Source of the DNA: Pseudomonadales bacterium
GTDB lineage: Bacteria; Pseudomonadota; Gammaproteobacteria; Pseudomonadales; Halieaceae
DNA length: 64,000 bases
Reading direction: 5' to 3'
Assembly (NCBI GenBank): GCA_024234735.1
Contig: JACKNV010000007.1
Location: 1-64,000 of the forward strand
Made by a program: the position numbers and the translations under genes. The stretch's first letter is position 1, and every line of letters begins with the position of its first letter. Shown piece by piece: positions 53,409 through 64,000 of the stretch. The notes under the pieces are model-generated. The model did no database searches. It was not told the origin of the DNA and was given only the letters and a program-made list of their open reading frames with translations.

Positions 53409-54010
53409 CGCTGGTAGTGGGCGTAACCGGCGGCATCGGCAGCGGCAAGTCCGCCGTGACCGAGCGTTTCCAGCGGTTGGGCATTACCGTGGTGGACGCC
53501 GACCTGGCCGCCCGCATCGTGGTGGAGCCAGGAGGCAGTGCGCTGGCGGCAATCGCCGAGCATTTCGGGGCGGACATACTGCAGGCAGACGGCACGCTGA
53601 ACAGGGCGGCACTGCGCCAGCGGGTATTCGCCAACCAGGCAGAGCGCCTGTGGCTGGAGCGCCTCACCCACCCGCTGATCGGCCAGGAATTGCGCCGCCA
53701 GCTGGCCGCCTCCGGATCTGCCTACACCATACTCAGCTCTCCGCTGCTGCTGGAGGGCCAGCAGAAGGAACTGGTCGACTGCGTGGTGGTGGTGGACGTA
53801 CCCGAGGAACTGCAGCTGCAGCGGGCGACGGCGCGGGATGCCAACAGCGAAGAGCAAATCCGGCGCATCATGGCTGCGCAATTACCGCGCGCGCAGCGGC
53901 GCGAGCTGGCGGATATCGTTATCGACAATTCGGGTTCACTGGCCGAGCTGGACGAACAGGTGCAGGAACTGCACCGGGAGTTTCTGCAGCGCGCGGAGCT
54001 CAGCAACTAA
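53405..54010 (+). CDS. coaE: Dephospho-CoA kinase
   Basis: A 201-residue kinase for the last step of coenzyme A synthesis. The P-loop is GVTGGIGSGKSAVTERF near residue 5 and the lid region LRQRVFANQAERLWLERLTHP lies near 65-85. Its ATG overlaps the pilD TGA, an arrangement well known in Pseudomonas. It converges with mutT, overlapping by 4 bases. Confidence 0.96.
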   Translation: MTLVVGVTGGIGSGKSAVTERFQRLGITVVDADLAARIVVEPGGSALAAIAEHFGADILQADGTLNRAALRQRVFANQAERLWLERLTHPLIGQELRRQLAASGSAYTILSSPLLLEGQQKELVDCVVVVDVPEELQLQRATARDANSEEQIRRIMAAQLPRAQRRELADIVIDNSGSLAELDEQVQELHREFLQRAELSN

Positions 54011-54459
54011 CCGCTCAGGCCTGTTTCCAGCCCCCATACCTGGGTGGACAACGCCGCGACTATCGGCTCGTTCGCTGCGGGAAAGCGATACTTTGCCAGC
54101 TCTTCACCAGCTACCCAGGCCAGCGGCTGCCCCTCCCGCCCGAGCGCCTGGCCATCGAATTCCCACACCACGTGCACGTCCAGCAGCACCTGCCTGTCAC
54201 CGTAGTCGTGGTGCACCTCCAGCAGCGGGGTACTGCGCCGCACCAGAATCCCGAGTTCCTCATGCAGCTCCCTGGCCAGGGCGTTGTGCAGCGACTCCCC
54301 CGGCTCCACCTTACCCCCCGGGAACTCCCACAGGCCGCCCTGGTGACTGTGGGCGGCACGACGGGTAAGCAGCACTCTGCGAAGGTCATCGAGGATAACC
54401 CCCACCGCCACGTGCACCGGCTGTGCGTCAGCTGCGGTATTCGGCGTTGATGCGCACAT
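54007..54459 (-). CDS. mutT: MutT/Nudix hydrolase (8-oxo-dGTP diphosphatase)
   Basis: A 150-residue Nudix enzyme that clears oxidised dGTP. The Nudix box (Gx5Ex7REUxEExGU) is complete across residues about 40-65 (FPGGKVEPGES and RELHEELGI). I placed the start at ATG 54459, inside the end of argJ; the true start could be the GTG at 54417, which gives the shorter family-like VHVAVGVIL. No ribosome site decides this. Confidence 0.9.
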   Translation of the reverse strand: MCASTPNTAADAQPVHVAVGVILDDLRRVLLTRRAAHSHQGGLWEFPGGKVEPGESLHNALARELHEELGILVRRSTPLLEVHHDYGDRQVLLDVHVVWEFDGQALGREGQPLAWVAGEELAKYRFPAANEPIVAALSTQVWGLETGLSG

Positions 54460-55654
54460 AATCGTAGGAAAAGTCGGTGGTCCACACCGTAGCCGTGCTG
54501 GCTCCCCGATCCAGCTCGATGCGGATGGTGATCTCCTCCGGGGCCATGGCCGCCACGCCCTGCTCCTCGGTATAACTGTCCGCCCGGCAGCCACCGGCGG
54601 CGATGAGCACCTCGTTCAGGTAGACGCTGACGCGATCGACCTGGAGCCGCTCCAGAGGAGCGCGACCAATTGCCGCGAGCAGCCTGCCCCAGTTGGGGTC
54701 GCTGGCAAACAGGGCGGTCTTGACCAGCGGTGAATGGGCGATCGTGAAGGCAACGTCCAGGCACTCCTGCTCGCTGTTGCCGCCGTTGACCTGCACCGTG
54801 ACAAACTTGCTGGCACCCTCGCCGTCGCGTACCAGGCCCTGGGCGAGAACCAGGCAGAGCTGCTCCAGGGCATCGCGCAGGGCGATGCACTGCGGCGAGT
54901 CGGGGTCGATGACGAGGGGATTGCCGGCAAGCCCCGTTGCCGCCAGCACACAGGCGTCGTTGGTCGAAGTATCGCCGTCGACCGTGATCCGGTTGAAGCT
55001 GCTCTCCACCGCCGCCGCCAGTATGCGCTGCAGCAAGTCCGGCGCCACCGCCATATCGGTGGCGAGATAGGCCAGCATGGTGGCCATGTTGGGTCGTATC
55101 ATGCCTGCGCCCTTGGCCATGCCTGTCAGGGTGTATTCCCTGTCAGCCACCGTGAAGCGCAGGGAATGGGCCTTGGGCCGGGTATCCGTGGTCATGATGC
55201 CGGCGGCCGCTTGCGCCCAGCCATCCGCCGTCAAGGCCGCAAACGCCGCGGGGACGGCCTGTTGGATGGCGTGTACCGGCAAGGGCTCGCCGATCACCCC
55301 GGTGGAAAAAGGCAGCACCTGGTCGGGCTCAACCCCCGCCACCGCGGCAACCGCCGCAGCAGTGTCCCGGGCCGCCGCCACACCCCGCTCGCCGGTGCCG
55401 GCATTGGCATTGCCGGTGTTGACCAGCAGATAGCGGGGCTGCGCCTGACAGCGCTGCAGGTGCTCCCTGGCGACCGTTACCGGGGCGGCACAAAAGGCAT
55501 TGCGGGTAAACACGGCTGCACAATGTGCCCCCTGGGCCAGCTCAAGCAATACCAGGTCTTTGCGTCCCGGAGTCTTGATGCCCGCCGAGACGGTGCCCAG
55601 GCGCACCCCGGCGACGGGGTGCAGCGTGGGCAGGCTGCCACTACCAACTGCCAC
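54428..55654 (-). CDS. argJ: Glutamate N-acetyltransferase / amino-acid N-acetyltransferase
   Basis: A 408-residue enzyme of arginine synthesis that moves the acetyl group from N-acetylornithine to glutamate. It self-cleaves at the conserved Ala-Thr in GMIRPNMATMLAYLATD near residue 185, and GDTSTNDA lies near 265. The gene lies 15 bases after secA and overlaps mutT. Confidence 0.96.
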   Translation of the reverse strand: MAVGSGSLPTLHPVAGVRLGTVSAGIKTPGRKDLVLLELAQGAHCAAVFTRNAFCAAPVTVAREHLQRCQAQPRYLLVNTGNANAGTGERGVAAARDTAAAVAAVAGVEPDQVLPFSTGVIGEPLPVHAIQQAVPAAFAALTADGWAQAAAGIMTTDTRPKAHSLRFTVADREYTLTGMAKGAGMIRPNMATMLAYLATDMAVAPDLLQRILAAAVESSFNRITVDGDTSTNDACVLAATGLAGNPLVIDPDSPQCIALRDALEQLCLVLAQGLVRDGEGASKFVTVQVNGGNSEQECLDVAFTIAHSPLVKTALFASDPNWGRLLAAIGRAPLERLQVDRVSVYLNEVLIAAGGCRADSYTEEQGVAAMAPEEITIRIELDRGASTATVWTTDFSYDYVRINAEYRS

Positions 55655-55669
55655 ACCAACCCCCTCGAC

Positions 55670-58390
<2,721 letters not shown>

Positions 58391-58467
58391 TACGTTTCAC
58401 TTCACTGGATATAAAGCAATTCCTGGCCGGGAGCCGGGATGGAGAGGTTGATCGCGAGGGATGCTTG

Positions 58468-59388
58468 CTAGCGCTGGGTACGGCGCACGTAACTCAGGGG
58501 ATCGACGGAGCGGCCATGCTTGTATACTTCGAAATGGACGTGGGACCCGGTGGAACGACCGGTTGAGCCCACCAGCGCAATGGGCTCGCCCTTGCGCACC
58601 AGGTCGCCAGGCTCTACCAGGTTTTCCTTGTTGTGCGAATAGCGGGTAATGACGCCATCCCCGTGGGAAACCTCCACCATGTTGCCATAGCCGGACTCGC
58701 GCCCCGACCAGGTTACGACACCCGCCGCGACAGCCAGCACATCGGCCCCTTCCTTGCTGGCAAAATCGATACCGTTATGCATGGAGCGGCGGCCGGTGAA
58801 GGGATCCTTGCGCCACCCATAGCCCGAGGATATCCAGCCCTTGGCCACAGGCTGCCCCGACAACCAGCTCTGTTCGTCCAGCTTGCGGTTCATGAACAGC
58901 GAGCCCAGCACACCGAGCTGGTGCTCGCGGTCGGCCAGCCGGGACTCGAAACTGTCCAGTTCGCTGCCCAGGTCTACCGAGCTGAAGTCGACGCTGTAAT
59001 CACTGGCCAGCGGACCACCTACGGCCGGAGGCTGGCTGAAGTCGAACTCACCGTCGCCGAGATCGGCCATGGTGGCGAGGTGTTCTCCGAGGGCGTCCAG
59101 GCGAGTCATTCTTGCCTGCAACTCCGCCAGGTTGATGGTGAGGGCCTGGAGCTTGAGTTCCGCTTCGTTCTGCAGGGCTTCCAGGCCGACGGATTGCCGG
59201 TCGAGACCCTCCTGGATGCTGTCCAGCGCCGCGCTGCGCGCCTCGCTGCCCAGCCCGGCCAGGTAACCTGCCGCCACCAGCCCCAGGGGCAAGCCCAGGC
59301 AGCAAAGGGACAGGAACGCACGGGACCAGCGCCCCAATTCAATGGCGCGGGATCCACCGTGCCTGCCATTAATGAGAATTACTTTCAT
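58468..59388 (-). CDS. M23 family metallopeptidase, membrane-anchored
   Basis: A 306-residue envelope protein: one membrane helix near residues 25-45, a coiled coil (about 50-110), then a LytM/M23 domain with SGYGWRKDPFTGRRSMHNGID (His and Asp ligands) near residue 190 and GSHVHFEVYKHG at the end. All zinc ligands are present, so it could cut peptidoglycan cross-links. The start MKVILINGRHG is typical for the M23 protein found between lpxC and secA in related bacteria. Confidence 0.9.
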   Translation of the reverse strand: MKVILINGRHGGSRAIELGRWSRAFLSLCCLGLPLGLVAAGYLAGLGSEARSAALDSIQEGLDRQSVGLEALQNEAELKLQALTINLAELQARMTRLDALGEHLATMADLGDGEFDFSQPPAVGGPLASDYSVDFSSVDLGSELDSFESRLADREHQLGVLGSLFMNRKLDEQSWLSGQPVAKGWISSGYGWRKDPFTGRRSMHNGIDFASKEGADVLAVAAGVVTWSGRESGYGNMVEVSHGDGVITRYSHNKENLVEPGDLVRKGEPIALVGSTGRSTGSHVHFEVYKHGRSVDPLSYVRRTQR

Positions 59389-59497
59389 GTAGAGAGTGCG
59401 CGGCCGGACTGGCGTGGGACTATGCCACAATTACCGTAAAAAAGCCACGCTGACGGGCATCACCGCCAGGCTCCCGCGGGCTCGCCGGGGCCGCGCC

Positions 59498-60409
59498 TCA
59501 ACTTGCCTCGGCGGCCTGTTGCGGGTACGAGATGGGGCCGGGGGCAGCTCCGCCAAAAGTGACCGTTTCCCAGGCGTCGGGCTGGGCCAGCAGCGCCCGT
59601 AGCAAGGTGTTGTTCAGCGCGTGGCCAGACTTGTAGGCGCGGAACTCGCCGATGATGCAGTACCCCAGCAGATACAGGTCGCCGACCGCGTCCAGCACCT
59701 TGTGTCGCACGAACTCATCCTCGTAGCGCAGTCCCTCCTGGTTGAGTATGCGATATTCGTCCACCACGATGGCATTGTCCACGCTGCCGCCACGCGCCAG
59801 GCCGCGGGAGCGCAGGTACTCGATCTCATGCATAAAGCCGAAAGTGCGCGCCCGACTGACCTCCTGCTCGAAGGAGCCGCTAGAGAAATCCAGCTCCGCA
59901 TGGGCAGTGCGATCGCGAAACACCGGGTGGTCGAAATCGATGGTAAACGATACTTTGAAACCGTCGAAGGGCAGCAGACTGGCGACCTTGTCGCCGTCCT
60001 CTACCGTCAGTTTGCGTTTGATCCGCACAAACTTTTTTAACGCATCCTGCTCCACCACGCCGGCGGCCTGCAGCAGGAACACAAACGGAGCGGCACTGCC
60101 ATCCATGATCGGCACTTCCTCGGCCGTCAGGTCGATGATCGCATTGTCGACGCCCAGGCCCGCCAGGGCAGCCATCAGGTGTTCCACCGTGGAAACCCGG
60201 TCCGCCCCAACGATCAGCGAGGTCGACAGGGTGGTGTCGCCGACATGCCCGACCCGCGCCGGCAATTCCCGCACAGGGTCCAGGTCTATCCGGCGGAACA
60301 CTATCCCGCTATCGACCGGCGCCGGCTTGAGGGTCATGTAGACCTTCTTGCCGGTGTGCAGGCTCACGCCCGTCGCCGTGATCGAGTGACGCAGTGTACG
60401 CTGTCGCAT
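59498..60409 (-). CDS. lpxC: UDP-3-O-acyl-N-acetylglucosamine deacetylase
   Basis: A 303-residue zinc deacetylase, the committed step of lipid A synthesis. The zinc His is in STVEHLMAALAGLGVDNAI near residue 78, and HKVLDAVGDLYLLG near 235 has the further His and Asp ligands. AAAGG stands 7 bases before the ATG. Follows ftsZ as in other gammaproteobacteria. Confidence 0.97.
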   Translation of the reverse strand: MRQRTLRHSITATGVSLHTGKKVYMTLKPAPVDSGIVFRRIDLDPVRELPARVGHVGDTTLSTSLIVGADRVSTVEHLMAALAGLGVDNAIIDLTAEEVPIMDGSAAPFVFLLQAAGVVEQDALKKFVRIKRKLTVEDGDKVASLLPFDGFKVSFTIDFDHPVFRDRTAHAELDFSSGSFEQEVSRARTFGFMHEIEYLRSRGLARGGSVDNAIVVDEYRILNQEGLRYEDEFVRHKVLDAVGDLYLLGYCIIGEFRAYKSGHALNNTLLRALLAQPDAWETVTFGGAAPGPISYPQQAAEAS

Positions 60410-60485
60410 ACGGCACCTTTCCAGCCAATGACTCCCGCCTGAGTAAGCGAAGCGGCCGGGGACAGAACCCGCGACAACTTGCTCC

Positions 60486-61658
60486 CTAATCAGCCTGACG
60501 ACGCAGGAAGGCGGGAATATCGAAGTACTCCTCACCACCGGCATCCGCCGCCAGGGCCTGTCCCGACATCCCGGCACGACGCGATTTGCGCATCGCGGTA
60601 GGCCGATCGAACTGGGCATAATCCGTTTCCAGCCCGGGGTCGGCTGCCGGGGCCGCTGCCCGCGGCGCAGTCTCCACCACCTGCAGCGGCGCCTTGATGG
60701 CTTCACTGCCCAGGCCCGTAGCCACCACGGTAACCCGCAGTTCGTCGTGCATATCCGGGTCGATCACGGTACCCACTACCACAGTGGCCTCCTCCGAGGC
60801 AAACTCTTCTATAGTGTCGCCCACTTCGGAGAATTCGCCCAGCGACAGGTCGAGTCCGGCGGTAATATTTACCAGGATACCGCGCGCACCCTCCAGGTTC
60901 ACATCGTCCAGCAGGGGGCTGTTGATAGCCCTTTCCGCCGCTTCGCGCGCGCGATTTTCACCCTGGGCGCTACCGGAACCCATCATCGCCATACCCATCT
61001 CGGACATGACGGTGCGGACGTCGGCGAAGTCCACGTTGATCATCCCCGGGCGGATAATCAGGTCGGCAATCCCCTGCACCGCGCCCAACAGTACATTATT
61101 GGCTTCTTTAAAGGCATCCAGCAGACTGGTATTTTTGCCCAACACCTCCAGCAGTTTCTCGTTGGGAATGGTGATCAGCGAGTCCACGTGTTGCTGCAAC
61201 TCGGCCATCCCCTCGGCGGCGATCTGCAGGCGCTTCTTGCCCTCGAAGGGGAACGGGCGGGTCACTACCGCAACCGTGAGGATGCCCAGTTCCCTGGCCA
61301 CCTCGGCCACTACCGGCGCACCCCCGGTGCCGGTACCTCCCCCCATGCCCGCGGTGATGAATACCATGTCGGCACCGCGCAGTGATTCGGCGATACGGTC
61401 CCTGTCCTCCAGCGCCGCAGCGCGCCCGATATCCGGGTTGGCGCCCGCGCCCAGCCCCTTGGTGATGTCACCGCCCAGTTGCAGAACCGTCTTCGACTGG
61501 ATGTCCGCCAGCGCCTGGGCATCGGTATTGGCGCAGATAAAATCCACACCCTCGACATTGTTGGAAATCATGTGCTTGACCGCGTTGCCGCCGCCTCCGC
61601 CCACGCCGATTACCTTGATTACTGCATTCGAAGGTACGTTATCGATTAGTTCAAACAT
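60486..61658 (-). CDS. ftsZ: Cell division GTPase FtsZ
   Basis: A 390-residue tubulin homologue that forms the Z-ring. The GTP-binding motif is GGGTGTGGAPV near residue 105 and the C-terminal partner-binding peptide is FDIPAFLRRQAD, contacting FtsA and ZipA. Length and order within the division cluster are normal. Confidence 0.98.
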   Translation of the reverse strand: MFELIDNVPSNAVIKVIGVGGGGGNAVKHMISNNVEGVDFICANTDAQALADIQSKTVLQLGGDITKGLGAGANPDIGRAAALEDRDRIAESLRGADMVFITAGMGGGTGTGGAPVVAEVARELGILTVAVVTRPFPFEGKKRLQIAAEGMAELQQHVDSLITIPNEKLLEVLGKNTSLLDAFKEANNVLLGAVQGIADLIIRPGMINVDFADVRTVMSEMGMAMMGSGSAQGENRAREAAERAINSPLLDDVNLEGARGILVNITAGLDLSLGEFSEVGDTIEEFASEEATVVVGTVIDPDMHDELRVTVVATGLGSEAIKAPLQVVETAPRAAAPAADPGLETDYAQFDRPTAMRKSRRAGMSGQALAADAGGEEYFDIPAFLRRQAD

Positions 61659-61722
61659 GGTCTATTCCCCTCTAGAGTTGATATGCCGCACTCCCGCACG
61701 ACGGTTTACTGCTGAAAAACAC

Positions 61723-62964
61723 CTAAAAATTGCCCTGAATCCAGGCTTTCGCCCGGGAAAAAATACTCTCGCCGGGAAGGCCGGCCTTCGATGAACCCCC
61801 TCCGGCCGCCTCCAGACCGTGCTCGGCACCGTACAGCAGCAGCCCTACGCTGGTTGCGTAGATCGGGTTGCGCACGATGTCGTTGAGCCCCTGTACCGTC
61901 TGCGGGTAGCCCACCCGCACCGGCATATGGAAGATTTCCTCCGCCAGTTCCATCACGCCTTCCATCTTTGCAGTGCCGCCGGTCAACACGATTCCCGCAG
62001 GGACCATGTCCTCGTACCCGCTGCGGCGCAGTTCCGCCTGGACCAGGGTGAACAGTTCGTCGTAGCGCGGCTCCACGACTTCCGCCAGCGCCTGGCGCGA
62101 CAGATCGCGGGGCGGTCGATCGCCGACACTGGGCACCTTGATCGACTGGTCCGACCCCGCCAACTGGGTAAGGGCACAGGCGTAGCGAATCTTTATTTCC
62201 TCGGCATGCTGGGTCGGTGTGCGCAGCGCCATGGCAATATCATTGGTGACCTGGTCACCGGCTATGGGAATGACACCGGTGTGGCGGATGGAACCGTCGG
62301 TGAATATGGCGATATCAGTGGTGCCACCGCCGATGTCCACCAGGCAGACTCCCAGGTCCCGCTCGTCTTCGGTCAGCACCGAATAGCTGGAGGCCAGCTG
62401 CTCGAGGATAATCTCCTCGACTTCCAGGCCGCAGCGGCGGATACACTTCTCGATATTCTGGGCGGCGTTGACGGCACAGGTCACCAGGTGCACCTTGGCT
62501 TCCAGGCGCACCCCCGACATGCCCATCGGCTCCTTGATGCCCTCCTGGCTGTCGATGACGTACTCCTGGGGGAGTATGTGCAGGATTTTCTGGTCTGCCG
62601 GAATGGCCACGGCCTGGGCCGCGTCGATCACCCGCTCCAGGTCGTGGCCATAGACCTCTTTGTCCTTGATGGCCACTATGCCGTGGGAATTCAGGCTGCG
62701 GATATGGCTGCCGGCAATACCCACATACACCGAGTGTATCTGGCACCCCGCCATCAACTCCGCTTCCTCCACGGCCCGCTGGATGGACTGGACCGTCGAC
62801 TCGATGTTGACCACCACGCCTTTTTTCATCCCCTTGGAAGGGTGCGAGCCGATGCCCACCACTTCCACGTCGCCCGACGGGCCTATTTCCCCGACAATCG
62901 CCACCACCTTGGAAGTCCCGATATCCAGGCCGACGATCATCTTCTTGTCTGGTACGCTGCCCAT
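61723..62964 (-). CDS. ftsA: Cell division protein FtsA
   Basis: A 413-residue actin-like ATPase anchoring FtsZ to the membrane. Motifs are GLDIGTSKVVAIVGEIG at the start, VDIGGGTTDIAIF near residue 210 and a C-terminal amphipathic helix (SRAKAWIQGNF). AGGAGA lies about 10 bases before the ATG. Confidence 0.98.
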   Translation of the reverse strand: MGSVPDKKMIVGLDIGTSKVVAIVGEIGPSGDVEVVGIGSHPSKGMKKGVVVNIESTVQSIQRAVEEAELMAGCQIHSVYVGIAGSHIRSLNSHGIVAIKDKEVYGHDLERVIDAAQAVAIPADQKILHILPQEYVIDSQEGIKEPMGMSGVRLEAKVHLVTCAVNAAQNIEKCIRRCGLEVEEIILEQLASSYSVLTEDERDLGVCLVDIGGGTTDIAIFTDGSIRHTGVIPIAGDQVTNDIAMALRTPTQHAEEIKIRYACALTQLAGSDQSIKVPSVGDRPPRDLSRQALAEVVEPRYDELFTLVQAELRRSGYEDMVPAGIVLTGGTAKMEGVMELAEEIFHMPVRVGYPQTVQGLNDIVRNPIYATSVGLLLYGAEHGLEAAGGGSSKAGLPGESIFSRAKAWIQGNF

Positions 62965-62992
62965 GGCAGTGTCTCTCCTGTACTGTCTGTTT

Positions 62993-63829
62993 TTATATCC
63001 CGGCTACCTGGGACGATTCGGTATATGCCACCGCCACACCGGTTTCGTACCGCAGGTCAACCCGTTCCACCTCGTCTGCCCGCGACGCCAGTTGCGTCCG
63101 GTAGAGCGCCACGAAGCGGTGCATCCGCTCGAGAAAATCCTCGCTGCCCAGCAGCAGGTGCATGCCACCGCGCAGTACCACCTCAACCTGGCCCCGCTGA
63201 TCTACCTGTAACTGGGTCACTTCCAGATGCAACGGCGTAAGGATCTCCAGAATTCGCTGGTATCCAGCCATCAGCGTCTTGGCGCTGCCCGCAGGGCCCT
63301 GCAGCAGAGGCAGCGAACGCCCCTCTTCGCCCTTGCCAGAATCGATCACCTCACCCTGGTGATTGAGAAAGCCGCGGTCGCCCCACCGGGCGATGGGCAG
63401 TTGCTCTACAACATTGATTTCCAGGGCATTGGGCCAGCGCCGCTGTACGGTGGCGCGATAAATCCACGGCAACTCCTCCAGCTGCCGCCGTATCAACTGC
63501 AGGTCGGCCCGCAGGAATCCACCGACCAGGGCCGGCTGGATAAGGTCCTGGATCAGCTCGGTCTGGGTATGTTCCAGTTCGCCGGTCACGGTAACCCGCT
63601 GCACCGGGACGGACTGCAGACTGATATAGGCCTGCAGCGCGGCAATCAGCACCACGCCTACACCGACCAGGATGATGATGCGGTTGAGCCAGGCCGATGG
63701 CTTGCGCGGCGCCCTGGCAACCGGCACCCTGCGGGTGGCCCCCTGGGCGGACTTGCGGCTGCGCCGGCTCACGGGCGCCTTGTCCTGCGGTCCACGGGTG
63801 AACAATCTCAAAGCGGGCAACGCGAACAT
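62993..63829 (-). CDS. ftsQ: Cell division protein FtsQ
   Basis: A 278-residue bitopic division protein. A basic cytoplasmic tail precedes one membrane helix (about residues 48-68), then a POTRA domain (VQRVTVTGELEHTQTELIQD) and the FtsQ beta domain. It links FtsL and FtsB to the divisome. Its ATG lies one base after the ddl stop. Confidence 0.94.
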   Translation of the reverse strand: MFALPALRLFTRGPQDKAPVSRRSRKSAQGATRRVPVARAPRKPSAWLNRIIILVGVGVVLIAALQAYISLQSVPVQRVTVTGELEHTQTELIQDLIQPALVGGFLRADLQLIRRQLEELPWIYRATVQRRWPNALEINVVEQLPIARWGDRGFLNHQGEVIDSGKGEEGRSLPLLQGPAGSAKTLMAGYQRILEILTPLHLEVTQLQVDQRGQVEVVLRGGMHLLLGSEDFLERMHRFVALYRTQLASRADEVERVDLRYETGVAVAYTESSQVAGI

Positions 63830-63830
63830 A

Positions 63831-64000
63831 TCAGCGCTCTCCCTCCAGACTGTGCTCCAGGATTCGCTGCACCAGCGAGTGGATATCGAGCCCCGCGGCA
63901 GCGGCGGCCATGGGCACCAGGCTGTGGGATGTCATCCCCGGTATGGTGTTCACCTCCAGCACGTAGAACCGCCCCGCGCCGTCCCGCATGATGTCGACGC
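63831..64000 (-). CDS. ddl: D-alanine-D-alanine ligase, 3' end (continues past the window)
   Basis: Only the last 56 codons are present on the minus strand. They read VDIMRDGAGRFYVLEVNT then IPGMTSHSLVPMAAAAAG, matching the ATP-grasp metal and substrate loop of Ddl, which joins two D-Ala for peptidoglycan. The stop TGA is at 63831-63833, one base before the ftsQ ATG. Its position before ftsQ is the standard order. Confidence 0.93.
   Translation of the reverse strand, partial: VDIMRDGAGRFYVLEVNTIPGMTSHSLVPMAAAAAGLDIHSLVQRILEHSLEGER

Noticed and set aside
60410..60706. Upstream extension of the lpxC frame into ftsZ
   Set aside because: LpxC homologues begin at the MRQRTL position, which also has a ribosome site; the extension overlaps the ftsZ 3' end antisense-free but lacks homology.

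Overview
The window is a gene-dense, GC-rich stretch of a gammaproteobacterial chromosome. I infer a marine, aerobic, Pseudomonadales/Cellvibrionales-type organism, perhaps Halieaceae-like. The reasons are a complete type II secretion operon, a pseudomonad-like order of pil genes, ampDE/nadC and the ftsQAZ-lpxC-secA-argJ-mutT block, a TonB-dependent receptor, and paired acyl-CoA dehydrogenases with a steroid-isomerase-like protein. The taxonomy is inference. No rRNA, tRNA, CRISPR array, phage or insertion sequence was seen.

Layout. 1-2388: two adjacent acyl-CoA dehydrogenases and a ketosteroid-isomerase-like protein (CoA-ester or steroid catabolism). 2468-5976: a split YeeE/YedE transporter pair, cardiolipin synthase and LrgA/LrgB. 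6024-10794 (minus): sodium-dependent transporter, M24 aminopeptidase P, serine hydrolase, rubredoxin. 10866-22377 (minus): a T2SS operon gspC-D-E-F-G-H-I-J-K-L-M-N with tight, often coupled junctions and several GTG starts. 22483-26839 (minus): ATP sulfurylase, APS kinase, a PAPS-type sulfotransferase, a DUF1214-like protein and a tiny membrane protein, read as a self-sufficient sulfation module. 26887-28691 (minus): beta-carbonic anhydrase coupled to a GAF-like/degenerate-GGDEF protein. 28743-32806 (plus): promoter, TPP riboswitch, TonB receptor, YkoF-like thiamine-binding protein, PnuT-like permease and APH-fold kinase, which form a thiamine salvage operon. 32796-39799: YajQ, PanE-like reductase, a transmembrane Ser/Thr kinase next to an FHA-sigma54 activator, AmpE, AmpD, NadC.

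39832-43710: RraA-like protein, a LysR regulator that appears to start at CTG, and malate synthase G. 43775-49056 (minus): a polyprenyl-phosphate-type glycosyltransferase, two paralogous GT-C-like membrane proteins with helical-repeat tails, and a type IV pilin behind a near-consensus sigma54 promoter, read as a candidate pilin glycosylation locus. 49521-54010 (plus): pilB, pilC, pilD, coaE. 54007-64000 (minus): mutT, argJ, secA, an M23 peptidase, lpxC, ftsZ, ftsA, ftsQ and the 3' end of ddl.

How parts connect. PilD is the only prepilin peptidase seen and probably processes both the type IV pilin and the T2SS pseudopilins, since no gspO is present. The sulfate-activation pair supplies PAPS to the neighbouring sulfotransferase. 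The thiamine operon carries uptake at both membranes plus a kinase that could trap the vitamin, under direct TPP control. The least-described material is the GT2/GT-C/pilin locus, the sulfotransferase-DUF1214 module, the kinase/FHA-sigma54 pair, the CTG-started LysR gene, and the in-frame 15-bp repeats in gspH and gspL.
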